From Oscheius onirici (taxonomy: Eukaryota > Nematoda > Chromadorea > Rhabditida > Rhabditidae): DNA of 64,000 bases. A program made the position numbers and the translations under genes. Positions 44,502-54,808 of the stretch are shown here, one piece after another (the first letter of the stretch is position 1; the number at the start of each line of letters is the position of its first letter). Location: assembly GCA_932521025.1 (NCBI GenBank), contig OW051469.1, positions 3,732,398 to 3,796,397 of the forward strand. The letters run 5' to 3'. The notes under the pieces are model-generated. The model did no database searches, had not been told where the DNA came from, and saw only the letters and a program-made list of their open reading frames with translations.

Positions 44502-45968
44502 TTTCTGAAGAATGAGAAAGACTTTGAGACGCGACGAAGGGCTATCAATTACTCTTTCCTTATGCAAATAGAGGATAAACGCGCGAGAGAAAGAGCGAGG
44601 AGTGGAGACGCAGGAGCAGTTCTGGACAATGGCGCTATGTAAGTAATGCGAGGTCATTCTCGCGCGTTTTACGGCTGAGAGCACGCTTTTCTCCAAACTA
44701 TTTAGGTTTTTTTATGGGATCCAATTATCGATTATCCAAGGTTTCTGTGAATGGATCGATCGCTTAGATCTAAACGACAAACCTAGAACAGAATAAAAGC
44801 AGGCAGGAGCAGAAGAAAGAGAATAATAATGGTCAAGAGACGTTCGGGTGTCGACCCATCTAAACTTTTACGATCAATTACAGAGGACGGAGGAAAAGGA
44901 GGCGCAGGACGGAAAGAAGGCCATAAAACTAAGGAGGCCCTTTGTTGAGACACAGCCCCACGGAACACAGCTGGGAACCACATCGATTGACCAATCACAC
45001 ATGCATTTTTTTCTGGATGGACACTTGGGTATGAGTCATCTGGAAAAGGACTTATTAGATTTGCAATACAACTAGTGTGGCCGAACTGTTCGCCTGAAAA
45101 CTGAGCTACCAAGTCAAAAATACGGAGTTCAAGTACGCTCCTTTTTCGAGATGAAGACTGTAGATTCTAGTTTTTCAATGTTTTGCAAAGTTGTAGAGGA
45201 AATCAAGAGCTTCAACTTTGCAGAACATTGAAAAGCTGAAAAATATCATCTTCAACCTGAAAAACGTGCGTCCTTCGGAAGACGCTGATTTTTTTATGTC
45301 AATGGGCTCTTTGATATGGCAGTGATGTCTGAACCGTACTTTACTACCAACCGTAAATGGAAATCAGCTACGAACTCTGACTCATCTGCCCCCGTTTCCA
45401 GATGTTCCCGCTATTTGTTTCTGTTTGCTGTAATCGCCTACTCCCAGTCTGTCAACACAGACAGTCTGACTCATCGTGACCGACTAGTTCTCTAATCATC
45501 CAGTTAGTTTTTATCAACTCTCTCGGCAAAAAGAGCTGTGACCATCGCGAATTTTGATCGATTCTGTTTGCTTTGTCTGCTACTTTCCTCTCTCTCTCTC
45601 AGTTGGTGATATCGTGTTTATTGAATTTTCCATTCTCTGTAGATTGTTTTGATAGCTGGGATTTCATCCCCATTTCGATGCCATAATCGTCTTTCTGCGA
45701 AGACTGTTTTTGTTTGTTTCGTTTCTTTTATTATCCTCTTACGACAAACTGTTATTATCTTTTCGTAAGAGCCCTTTTACGTTTATTTACTGCTGAACTT
45801 CTGTGTTATCCGTTTCGAACACCTGTTTACGTAAAAAAGAATCGGACCATCCTTTTCTCATTATTGTCACAACTAGCTACAAAATGTCGTACCTATTTAA
45901 GACCTTAAAGCATTTTAAGGTTCTTTTCTTGATAACATTATTCCCATTTACATTTTCAGTTATCTACC
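44502..45968. other. intergenic with a long hairpin
   Basis: Spacer between the divergent TMEM181-like and cystatin genes. A minus-strand open frame at 44783-45112 has no supporting signal. The main structure is the inverted repeat at 45133-45273. Confidence 0.5.
45133..45273. repeat. about 60-bp inverted repeat (hairpin)
   Basis: The left arm (45133-45193) ends TTTTTCAATGTTTTGCAAAG + TTG. The right arm (45212-45273) begins CAACTTTGCAGAACATTGAA. Apart from a few mismatches the arms pair over about 60 bp around a loop of about 18 bp. It could be a palindromic MITE or a foldback transcript. Confidence 0.65.
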
Positions 45969-46542
45969 ATGAATACTCTCCTACTTTTGTCTCTCCTGGC
46001 CTACATTGTCTATTCTTCCACAACTGGGAAGAAAATACCGGTACCGGACAGTAATGGAACCCTACAGGTACCGCTTTTTTCGAAACGTAAGCACAAAAAA
46101 GGTTTAGGACCTAATTTACCGGATAGCAGTTCCAAATGCCAACCAACAGATTAGCGACAAAGTCTGGTGGATCCCGACTGAGAACAAGTACGGTGCAACC
46201 AAGGTAGTATGATCTGAACTTTTTTAACTGGACGTTTTTTTAGGTATCCGTTCCAAATGGAAAAACCTTGTACACGACGTACTCTTTCAGCTATACTCTG
46301 GGAAGAAGCTTGTGCAGCAGTACAGTAAGTTAACTAGAACTTTCTGGAAATCAATAAAAATTATAGCAAGTTCCGATCTCTGGACTGAGGTCATGCAAAA
46401 TCGACAGTAGATCGAACAAGAAAATGGTAAGAGTATGGATAAACAGATATAGAGAAAGTTTTAGAAATGTGCGGCGATGTTAGCTTGGAACGAAGGCGAC
46501 TGGTCGAGTGTGGAAATTAAGAACACGTGTTCGAAAGTGTAA
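45969..46542 (+). CDS. secreted cystatin (type 2-like cysteine protease inhibitor)
   Basis: Exons 45969-46067, 46108-46203, 46244-46324, 46367-46426, 46465-46542, all joined in phase 0; 137 residues. Signal peptide MNTLLLLSLLAYIVYSS. The cystatin fold is recognised from the pattern across the second half: FSYTLGRSLCSSTQ matches the family's ELGRTTCTKTQ, and the last exon (KCAAMLAWNEGDWSSV then IKNTCSKV) matches the family's C-terminal Cys...W...Cys hairpin, giving the four conserved cysteines. The central protease-contact loop is poorly kept: KVSVPNG stands where QxVxG is expected. It may therefore inhibit weakly, bind another target, or be catalytically inert. It is presumably secreted, and extracellular or gut-lumenal action is inference. 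Confidence 0.7.
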
Positions 46543-46662
46543 GACCTAATAAAGTTTGATGTCCAACATGAGGATAAGAAACAAACACAGACAAATTACT
46601 GTTAGACTAGAAATCCCATGTCCCAAAAGCTAACTCGGGAACTCCGAAGGCTAATTTCCGGA

Positions 46663-46700
46663 TTTGTCAGAACTTGTCAAGTTTTTGACAAGTCAAGTCT
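46663..46700. repeat. GACAAGTC repeat cluster, locus 2
   Basis: Contains AACTTGTCAAG and TTTTTGACAAGTCAAG in close succession; see 33155-33223 and 48725-48790. Confidence 0.5.
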
Positions 46701-46875
46701 AACTATAAGTTAGCTTTGCTCATTTGGCATCAGTGTTCTCTTGGGTGCTCCTAATGGATGGTTGGCTGGCTACTTGTCGTCTGCAGTGCTTCTTCCAGTG
46801 GACTCTATCCGGATCGTCTTCTCTACTTCTCTTCTCTCCCCGTCTTCATCTCCTATCAGGTCACGTTCTTTTTTT

Positions 46876-47248
46876 GGTACTGGTGAACTACATAGACGCA
46901 ATATCAACAAAGTTCATAGGTTATAATAATTTAATAATATTGTTTTGACATTGAAATAAATTTGACTTAATATAAATTGCCTCAAAGCAACTCACTCGCC
47001 ATTAATATTTTTTTCGCTACCTAGTACGGAAGAAGAAGTACGGATGTTTCTCTTTTCCATTTCCAAGATCCAATTGGCTACTGGGGATATGGGTTAGTTT
47101 TTGCATTTTCGAGAGGAGCCTTGAAGCAATCAAGAAGCTTTGACCTTTTTCTTAAAGATGTTCAATAAAACATAATTATTTGCAAATCAATTATTTTCTA
47201 TGACTTATGGACTTTGTTGATGTTGCGTCTATGTAGTTCACAAGTACC
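46876..47248. mobile_element. non-autonomous element with 45-bp terminal inverted repeats
   Basis: The left end (46876-46920) starts GGTACTGGTGAACTACATAG; the right end (47204-47248) is its inverted copy with only a few mismatches. The flanks carry a possible direct repeat CTTTTTT on both sides, though this is low-complexity. The interior is AT-rich with no coding potential, so I read it as a MITE of about 373 bp. Confidence 0.65.
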
Positions 47249-47384
47249 CTTTTTTGTTCTACACCGACGTTGCAAAGTAGCGAGAAAAGTAGTGCCACCT
47301 AAATTCTTGCGAACTTTTGATTTTGGAAGAGAGCCTGCAACAATGACTGCTTGTTTGTGAATCCGCCACATTCAGCACCCGTCG

Positions 47385-47702
47385 TCAAGATGGTGTCAGT
47401 CTCTGTTTTCTCGGTTCAGAATGGTATCCCATGAATCCACAGCGGTGTTTGGTATAGTTCTTGGAGACCGTCGGAGCCACTAGGGAAGACTTACAGTGCT
47501 CAATTTCTGCGCGACATTTGAAAGTTTTTGCAGGGATTCTTTGAGTCTTTGTGTACTTCTCGCCAGATTCCGTTTCAGGTATCAGTCCACCGGAAGTCAA
47601 GCAAGTCAAGCGTGCTGTGTTCGAAGCATGCTTTGTAGTGCAGTGACAGGCGAAACGAAAAAGTAGATCTACCGTACCCATAAGCAGTTCCATAGCACTC
47701 AC
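47385..47702 (-). CDS. orphan ORF, probably secreted Cys-containing protein
   Basis: An open frame of at least 105 codons on the minus strand, preceded in frame by a hydrophobic stretch (CLAILLVYSVSA) typical of a signal peptide whose initiating exon I could not place. The body has scattered cysteines (FACHCTTKH, RLTCLTSGG, FKCRAEIEHCK, HRCGFMG) and is basic. A diverged copy of its end lies on the opposite strand at 48376-48500, so the sequence has been duplicated, which supports a real gene. No family is recognised. Confidence 0.4.
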   Translation of the reverse strand: MSAMELLMGTVDLLFRFACHCTTKHASNTARLTCLTSGGLIPETESGEKYTKTQRIPAKTFKCRAEIEHCKSSLVAPTVSKNYTKHRCGFMGYHSEPRKQRLTPS

Positions 47703-48375
47703 TGAATAGACTAACAGGATCGCTAAACAGGGAACAAAAAGCTATTCTACAGGTGAAAACTTATACAGACTAGAAGATCACTACTTTTACATCTTCGAAT
47801 CACATGATTGCTCAACAGAACTATTCAAACAACCATACTAACTTGAGCCGTACTACGTTCACGTACTGTAAAGAATACTTAGGACTTTTCCGTCTGCAGC
47901 CAAAAATGAAGAAGGAACTAACCGGTGTGAAATTGCATCTGGGAGCTTCGTTCGAATAGATCTCTGGCTATATTGTGTGTTCCAGACGACAGCAGCCGGC
48001 TGCATGAATATATTCGAAATAAACAGTCCTCTTCTCCATTCAGCTCACAACGGCGTGCTTCTGTTGCAGCAGCTATGGTTCTTTCTTGATTCTCGTCTCC
48101 CTAGTGAACTTTCCGGAGCTGTTTTTTGACTACAACTGCGTCTATGCTTGCTTCCGGACGGCCTTGTTATCTTCGAACTTCCTGATGGCTGAGCAAGTCT
48201 TTCGAGATCAAAAGCAAGTCTCCACATTCACAGCTTCTCGTTCTTATTCTCGTTCACAGAATAGAATTGTCAACGTGTTCTTCTGATATTCGGAAAACTA
48301 GGGAAAGGACGCGTAAAACAGTGGTTTGGAAAGATATATCTACCTCGCTCAATTGCATATCAAAATAGAATTTTG

Positions 48376-48500
48376 GCGCTGGAGCAGAGCACTATCAGTC
48401 CTCCCTAATGGTCCCGAGGGTTTCCAAGAACTGTACCAAAGACCGCTATGGATTCAAGAAGTGCCCAAGAAACCGGGAAGACCGAGCATGACACCATTTC
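48376..48500 (+). pseudogene. diverged copy of the 47385-47702 gene end
   Basis: Reads EHYQSSLMVPRVSKNCTKDR then GFKKC, against EHCKSSLVAPTVSKNYTKHR then GFMG in the minus-strand ORF. The match runs over about 125 bp at high identity. Upstream, plus-strand sequence at 48086-48286 is open but does not match the other gene. The copy may be the last exon of a gene or a fragment. Confidence 0.4.
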
Positions 48501-48724
48501 GAAAAATGATTGCTGGCAAGTGGCGGATTCACAAGCTAGCTGTCATTTTTGCCGTCTCTTTTCCGTAACAAAACGCAAAAAATGGGTGGCGCTACTGTTC
48601 GCAATGTCAGACTGTCAGTGTCTAGTGTGAACAAAGAAAAATACGCTGACCTCGGAAAAGTAGAAGAGACGACCATCCAGAGGGGCAGAACAACGTTGAC
48701 TGAAGTCTCTCCAAAGAGGTAAAA

Positions 48725-48790
48725 GTTGACAAGTCAATTACAAGTACTTGTCATGTTGCTTGTCGAGATCTTGGCAAGTTTTGACAAGTC
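48725..48790. repeat. GACAAGTC repeat cluster, locus 3
   Basis: Contains TTGACAAGTCAATTACAAG, TACTTGTC, GCTTGTCGAG and TTTTGACAAGTC within 66 bp, immediately downstream of the 3' end of the 5S rRNA gene (which is on the minus strand). Confidence 0.5.
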
Positions 48791-48817
48791 AGATTGTTAA
48801 GCCAAAAAAATGCAAAA

Positions 48818-48936
48818 AGCTTACGACACCCGGGATTCCCAAGCCGTCTCCGATCCAAGTACTAACCGGGCCCAACGTTGCTTGACTTGCCAGATCGGAC
48901 GGGATGGCGTACTTTCAACGTGGTGTGGCCGTAAGC
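48818..48936 (-). rRNA. 5S ribosomal RNA
   Basis: 119 nt on the minus strand, starting GCTTACGGCC and ending GTCGTAAGCT, so that helix I closes. Diagnostic internal blocks are CGCCATCCCGTCCGATCTGG, GGCAAGTCAAGCAACGTTGG and TTAGTACTTGGATCGGAGAC, nearly identical to the Caenorhabditis 5S sequence. A run of T follows the 3' end, consistent with RNA polymerase III termination. No spliced-leader RNA gene, often linked to 5S in nematodes, was seen beside it. It stands alone rather than in a tandem array within this window. Confidence 0.95.
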
Positions 48937-51079
48937 GGTTTTTCAACTTTTTGTGTGTGTGACATTCTCTTTGCACTTTTCCTTGCGTTGACAAAAATGT
49001 CGAAATTGAATGGGCAAGAGATGTTCCATCTCTTATTGCGTACCATCGAATATGACGCGGAGGATAACAAGAGAGAATGAGAGAATGGACTTCATAGTGA
49101 TGGTGCGAAAAGAAGACTCGTTCCAATCCCCCAATCGCCCCTGGCTATTTCGAAGCGGCTAACACCTTGTTCATGATCACAGACCCACCTCTGAGGGTTG
49201 TTTTCCACCATCTTCCGGAATTTTCTGACCGCGAAGGCATTGTCAACAACACTCCATTTTCCCGCAATTATAACCTCCACTTCTTTCACTTTCCACTTCC
49301 CCTTTCTCTGAATTTTACTGAAAACCAGAGTGTTTCACTTCAAAAAACCTTTAATCTTCAATTGTTCCCTCCAAATTTGCCTCTTCATGTTACCAGTTGT
49401 TGCTTGTTCCCTCCCTCTCCTCTGTTGCATAACAACTTCCAAAAGAGACCGGTTGAGAGGGAGAGGGAAAGAATAGGTGAAAGTTGGCAAAAATTGACTC
49501 TTGTCCATCAATCACGTGTTCCCGTCAGCCCATCGGATATCTGAAACAGGTTGGAAACCTTTTCGGTTGCGAATCAAATGTTACGGCACAGAGAGACAGA
49601 GAAACAGGAGAAAGACACGTTTGTTTGGGGTTTACAAGCTAAATGATTAGAATTGTTAGAAAACTTGACTTTCATTTGTAAACTGACCATTCTTTCTCCC
49701 TGTTCTGCCACTATAGGGTCTGGGACAGATCAAAAACTGTGGAAGTCGTGGTGGGAAAAGAGGCGCCTCTCTGTCTACTGTTGATGGGTACAAAAAATCA
49801 AATTAAAGTGTTTGTCACTATTTCTCAATTTTAAACATCACAGTAAGATCGAAACCAACTGAACTCGAAAAGGGGATGAAGTGTGTTTTCACAGTGTTCG
49901 CCTAAAAAGTGAAAGACGGAGGTCAATAAGTTCTGTCCGTTTAACAGTTTCTGGGCGATTCAATTAGAACTTGAAGTTTACAGCGTTTGAGGACAGTGAT
50001 CATTGAGTCTTTGGGTAGTTACTGTCTCTCTGTCTCTTTTTTCGTTCCATTAATTAGCGTAAGAGAAAGACTGGCAGCTATCACTTATCCGCCAATAGCC
50101 AGCCCTAATGATCAATTCTTCTCACGCGCCCAGTTCTTATTTCAAACTGGCAGGTTTGATACCCGACCCGTCTGATTTTTCTCTCCTCGACGAACAGCAA
50201 TTAGCTTCCTCTTCCTCTCCTTGGGGTAGCCCGGCACGGTTGTGCCCAATTAGGAGATGATCCCTCGTATTCCGCTTGTTCGACCTCCACTAGTCTTAAA
50301 CCTCCTGCCTTATTCTTTCTCAAGGTCGCCCTTTTTCGTTTAGAAGCTGCTCGGCTTCTCGGTCAGAGAGTCCTCACTTTTGACCCTGAACCCCAGAGCA
50401 TGAGTGTTTCGGGCGAAAGTTGTTACGTCTTCCGCGGTTAATCGGCAGGAAATGACAGTTACGTTCGCCTTTTTAGGACGTGCGAACTACACATATCGAA
50501 CCACTTCTGCCCTTCTCCATAGCCCAAACCTTTGACCCAACTGAAATTTGGGCATCCTAAAAAATAATTAAGCACCTTTGTAGCTGTACGTTTGAGAAAA
50601 CTTCCCGTTTCAATGTCCGGAAGACTTCCAGCCATTTATTTTTTTCCACGATGTTGAAAATTCAATTCTTTTTGAAATTTTTGTCGCCTAGTTTTAGTTT
50701 TTTTCTCATCCTTTTCTGCCTGCTATTTTCGCTATCTGGTGTTTTGTCCTTGAATCCCTTTAAAACTGTCCTCTACCTTAGCAGGAAAAGAGTAACTTCC
50801 ATCTTATCTTAGAACTTATCACGACTGTTTTAGTGACCATGAAGAAAAACAAACAACTAACCACAGACAGAAAGCATGGAAATTAAAGTTTCTTCTTTTT
50901 CAACAAGTTACATATTTGTCACATACATTTGCTTGACAACAACACGCAACTTTTCCCCACAACAATTCAACAATAGACTATCCTTTCTAGACCAGTCTCA
51001 TAAACTCTCCCCCGTTCAAAAGGTCATCCAGTTGATATTTCGTCCTTTCCATTCCTCATACAAAAATCCCAATTTCCAG
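48937..51079. other. gene-poor intergenic region
   Basis: About 2.1 kb between the 5S gene and the patched-related gene. No gene is supported; an open frame at 49167-49544 has biased, low-complexity composition and no family match. CTGTCTCTCTGTCTC and its complement occur near 49590 and 50025. Confidence 0.45.
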
Positions 51080-54000
51080 ATGAAATGCGTCTTTCCGACG
51101 CTGGACAAGAAGTTGGAACGGGCCTTTGCCTGGTACACGCGGCATCTTCTAGTCGACTATTATATCGTGAGATTTTAAAGGACTGCTTAAATTTTAAACG
51201 ATTTTAGGTATTTTTAATAGCTCCCGTAGTTTTGACAGCCTTGTTAGGAGGCGGCTTCTATTGGATCCAGGAGCTGACTCTTCTAGATGCTAGGAAATTA
51301 TATACGCCTATGGGAGCGCCTTCTTGGGTAGAAGAGCGCACTTTTGGCGAGGTTTAGACAGTTCTTTAAACAATTTAAAAGAAACTTTTAGTTGTGGCCT
51401 CTGAAACCGGAAGAATTCCTTCCGGAGAGGACTTTCGAATGGACGAGGTATTTCTATCTAGTCGTACATGGAGTGCAATATGAGAATGGGACCTATCCCA
51501 ATTTATTAGAAGGTACGAGTATTTTTGTATTTTAAAGGACTGTGTTAAGATAAATACTTAAAAGATATCGAATTGTTGGAGAGAGAAGTGGCGGATAATG
51601 TGACGTTTCCCATGAGGAAGGCTTGGAGAGGGAATGGCACAGACGCCATCAATGAGACTGTCTCTTTCCAGGTAGTTTTGGGTTCATTGAACGAGAAAAG
51701 AAGAATTTCAGGACGTTTGCATGAACTGGTACGGAGAATGTTACCGCCAGACGGGTATTATTACCATGCTGAAGAGGAGACACGAACTTAATTCGAAGTG
51801 AGAAGTATTTTTTCTGCTGAATGTTTAGTTTGTTCCAGAGGCATTTCCGTCTCTTACCCTCGAGTCAATGAGAACGGTACCGGTGTCTACATCGCCTTCA
51901 ATGTTGGCGGTGTAGATACTTTCCCAAATAACACAATAAAGGTAACTTTTTTCAGGAACCTTCTAATCGAAGATTTAGATAGCTAGAGCCATGAGACTCT
52001 GGTACTTTTTGCGTTTTGACACTCCAGAAATCAATGAAGTCTCGAAGGAATGGGAAGAGCAAGCAGCCAATTTTATTAACGCAAACTATCTTAATCATCC
52101 AAACATCAAGGTAAAACTGATAAAGAATAGAAATAATTCCAAGTTTAGTGTCACATCAAGCATTCCCGGAGCGTGGATCAGGGCCTAACCAACAATGCCA
52201 ACCGTCTGAAACCGTACTTCACAGTCACCGTCGTTGTTCTCATCCTCTTTACTGCTTTCTACTCGATCAAATGGAACTTTTCGGCCAACGACGGCTCTTG
52301 GACTGTGGGAGTCGATTGGCTGAGATCGAAGCCACTGTTGGCCCTTGGAGGGGTCTTGTCCTCCGGACTGGCCATCTTCAGCGGAATTGGACTGATGCTC
52401 TGGTGTGGAATGTTCTTCGCCGAAATCACACTCATTGCTCCCTTCCTGGTCTTGTGTGAGTTTATTTTTTCTTCTTTTTTTTTGAAAAAAAACACAGGTA
52501 TCCATATAGGAAAAGCATAAAACTTTCGAATATTATTTTCAGCAATCGGCGTCGACGACATGTTCATAGCCGTGGCGGCCTGGCACAACACGGAGCTAAA
52601 GTTCCCCGGAAAAGATCACAAACAGCTAAAGGAGCGAATGGTAGAGGCAATGTCCGAGTCAGCTGTCGCCATTTTTATCACCTCCATGACCGACGTGCTC
52701 TCATTCGCAATGGGCACCTTCACTGACATCATTGCCGTTCAAGGTTTCTGTGCCATGACTGCAGCATGCATGTTCTTCACCTTCCTCTATCAGGTCACTT
52801 TCTTTGCCGCCCTCATGGTCATCTCCGGGAAGGCACAGCTAGCTGGAAGAAATTCCTTCTTCCCCCTCCTCAAAGCTGATGATCTCTACGGAAGTGACAG
52901 TAATCAATTGCGCCCGGTCAAAAAGAATCAGAAAGAACTGGAGGACGTTAAAAAGGATATCGACAAGTCGCCTTCTATGAGTTCGATGCAGGATCAGACT
53001 GGTCAAGTGACCAAGAGACATGGTTCCTACGACAGTTCACCAGACCCGTCGGAAATCAATTTGGCTCTGAAGAGTCACGGAGCTATGGGTCGATTCTTCA
53101 GGTAGGGTTTAGTAGACAGAGAAAAACAGAGACAATTTGGTTTCTACAGTACTCTTTCAGAGACTACTACGTCCCAGTCCTTCTCCACCCCGTAACCAAA
53201 GCCCTAGTCGGTCTGATTTTCGTAGTCTACGTGGCCGTTTCCGCCTACGGAATTACAGTCATGGAACAGGGTCTCGACTACGACAAGCTCCTGCTTCGAA
53301 CCGATCCCCTTGTCGAGGCTCTGTCCAAGGAGATTGAGCTCTTCCACGGTGGAGATCAGATTGAGATTGCTATCAAGAGTGCTCCGGACATGACCAACGC
53401 GACGAATCGGGAGGTAATAGAGCAACTTACTCAACAATTTGAGAATATCTCTTACGGTATGTGATGTCTTTTTCTTTGTTGAAAAATAGGTTTAGGACTC
53501 GGGTCGAGAGGAACAACAATGTGGCTGCGAGAATATATCAACTATGCCAACTTGACCGGTTCGTATCTGAACGATGACAGAGAGTCTTGGGTCATTGGAG
53601 TCTACGAATGGTCACAGCTGTTTGCTTTCTATAAGCTTTGGTAAGTAGAGTTAGAGAGACAGTAAACCTTCAAACTTTTCCAGGGCTTTGGACTTTGTCT
53701 GGGCCAATTCTGACGACTATGACAAGCTGGAGCTCAAGTCTTTCCGCTTCAGAATAGGTGTCCACCATTTCAGTACTCCTACCGACTTGGTCATGTGAGT
53801 ATCCCCTCTATTTTGCTCAATAGTTCTTTACAGGGTCACCCAAGAGCTCCGAGACATTGCTGCCCGTCATCCCGAGCTAGACATTGTGACCTACCAACAG
53901 AGTCGAGCCATAGCCGATCAACTGAATGTCATCCTTCCCTCGACGATCCAAAATGACTCTCTGGCCGTCATCTGTATGGTCATCATCGCTCTTCTCTTCA

Positions 54001-54583
54001 TTCCCAATCCACTCTGTGCCCTCTGGATCACAATAGCCATCATTACTATCGATCTCGGAGTCATTGGAATGCTCTCATTGTGGTACGTCAAGCTGGATCC
54101 GATTTCGATGATCACAATCATCATGAGTATCGGCTTCTCGATCGAGTTTTCGGCGCACATAACGCACGGCTTTGTGAGCAATGAGGGCAAACTGACGCCG
54201 CGAGAGAGATGCATCGACTCGATGGAAAAGCTAGCCTGGCCTGTGGTTCATGGCTCTTTGTCGACGATTCTGGGAGTCACAGTACTTGCCTTCATTGATT
54301 CTTACATGGTTCTGGTCTTCTTCAAGACAATCTTCCTAGTTCTGGTCATTGGTAGATTTCTTTCTTTCTCTGTCTACACTCTCATGTTCAGGAGTCTTCC
54401 ACGCCCTTGTCCTCCTCCCAATAGTCCTGGTACAAAGCACTCCCTGGGTGGAGAAACTCAACAGAAGACTCCAGGTTTTTTTATTATTTCACAAACAAAA
54501 CCAGTGTTTAGAATGCCGCCCACGAGCGCCAGGTCAAAAAGAGCGTCTACGCCATCACGTTACCGGTAAATGTGCACTCATAA
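51080..54583 (+). CDS. patched-related (PTR) membrane protein, RND superfamily
   Basis: Multi-pass sterol-sensing-domain protein of the nematode PTR group, linked to molting and vesicle traffic. Exons 51080-51166, 51208-51351, 51392-51512, 51565-51671, 51712-51797, 51839-51941, 51979-52110, 52149-52455, 52543-53101, 53161-53456, 53496-53640, 53684-53794, 53834-54351, 54392-54474, 54512-54583; 956 residues, phases close. ATG 51080 directly follows a TTCCAG acceptor, suggesting trans-splicing. TM1 is [19 protein letters not shown]. The first extracellular loop has Cys and N-glycosylation sites ([21 protein letters not shown]). The SSD begins [17 protein letters not shown] and contains the signature [11 protein letters not shown] charged cytoplasmic loop (residues about 500-570) precedes the second repeat, with [19 protein letters not shown] and the GxxxE motif in [18 protein letters not shown] at 54655-54660. 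Confidence 0.92.
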
Positions 54584-54726
54584 ACTTTCTTCCGAAGCCT
54601 TTCTTTCTTCTCGTGTACCAATCAGTTGAATGAATCTCATTTTCTCTGTTTGTAAATAAAGACGTTTTTTTAACTTCTTTGAAGATAGTAGAATGCGGTG
54701 TCAAACGGAGGTGGGCATATACATGT

Positions 54727-54799
54727 GCCTCGATAGCTCAGTTGGGAGAGCGTTAGACTGAAGATCTAAAGGTCACCAGTTCGATCCTGGTTCGGGGCA
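54727..54799 (+). tRNA. tRNA-Phe (GAA)
   Basis: 73 nt cloverleaf without intron or encoded CCA. The acceptor stem GCCTCGA pairs with TCGGGGC, the D arm is in TAGCTCAGTTGGGAGAGC, the anticodon loop is CTGAAGA with anticodon GAA, and the T arm contains GTTCGATC. The internal A and B boxes are intact. A TTTTT terminator follows at 54804-54808. Confidence 0.96.
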
Positions 54800-54803
54800 A
54801 CGC

Positions 54804-54808
54804 TTTTT
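54804..54808 (+). terminator. RNA polymerase III T-run after tRNA-Phe
   Basis: Five T residues four bases downstream of the tRNA 3' end. Confidence 0.8.

Noticed and set aside
44783-45112. Minus-strand ORF of 109 codons
   Set aside because: No signal peptide, splice sites or family resemblance; likely chance.
49167-49544. Plus-strand ORF of 125 codons
   Set aside because: Pro/Leu/Phe-rich pyrimidine-driven composition without support.
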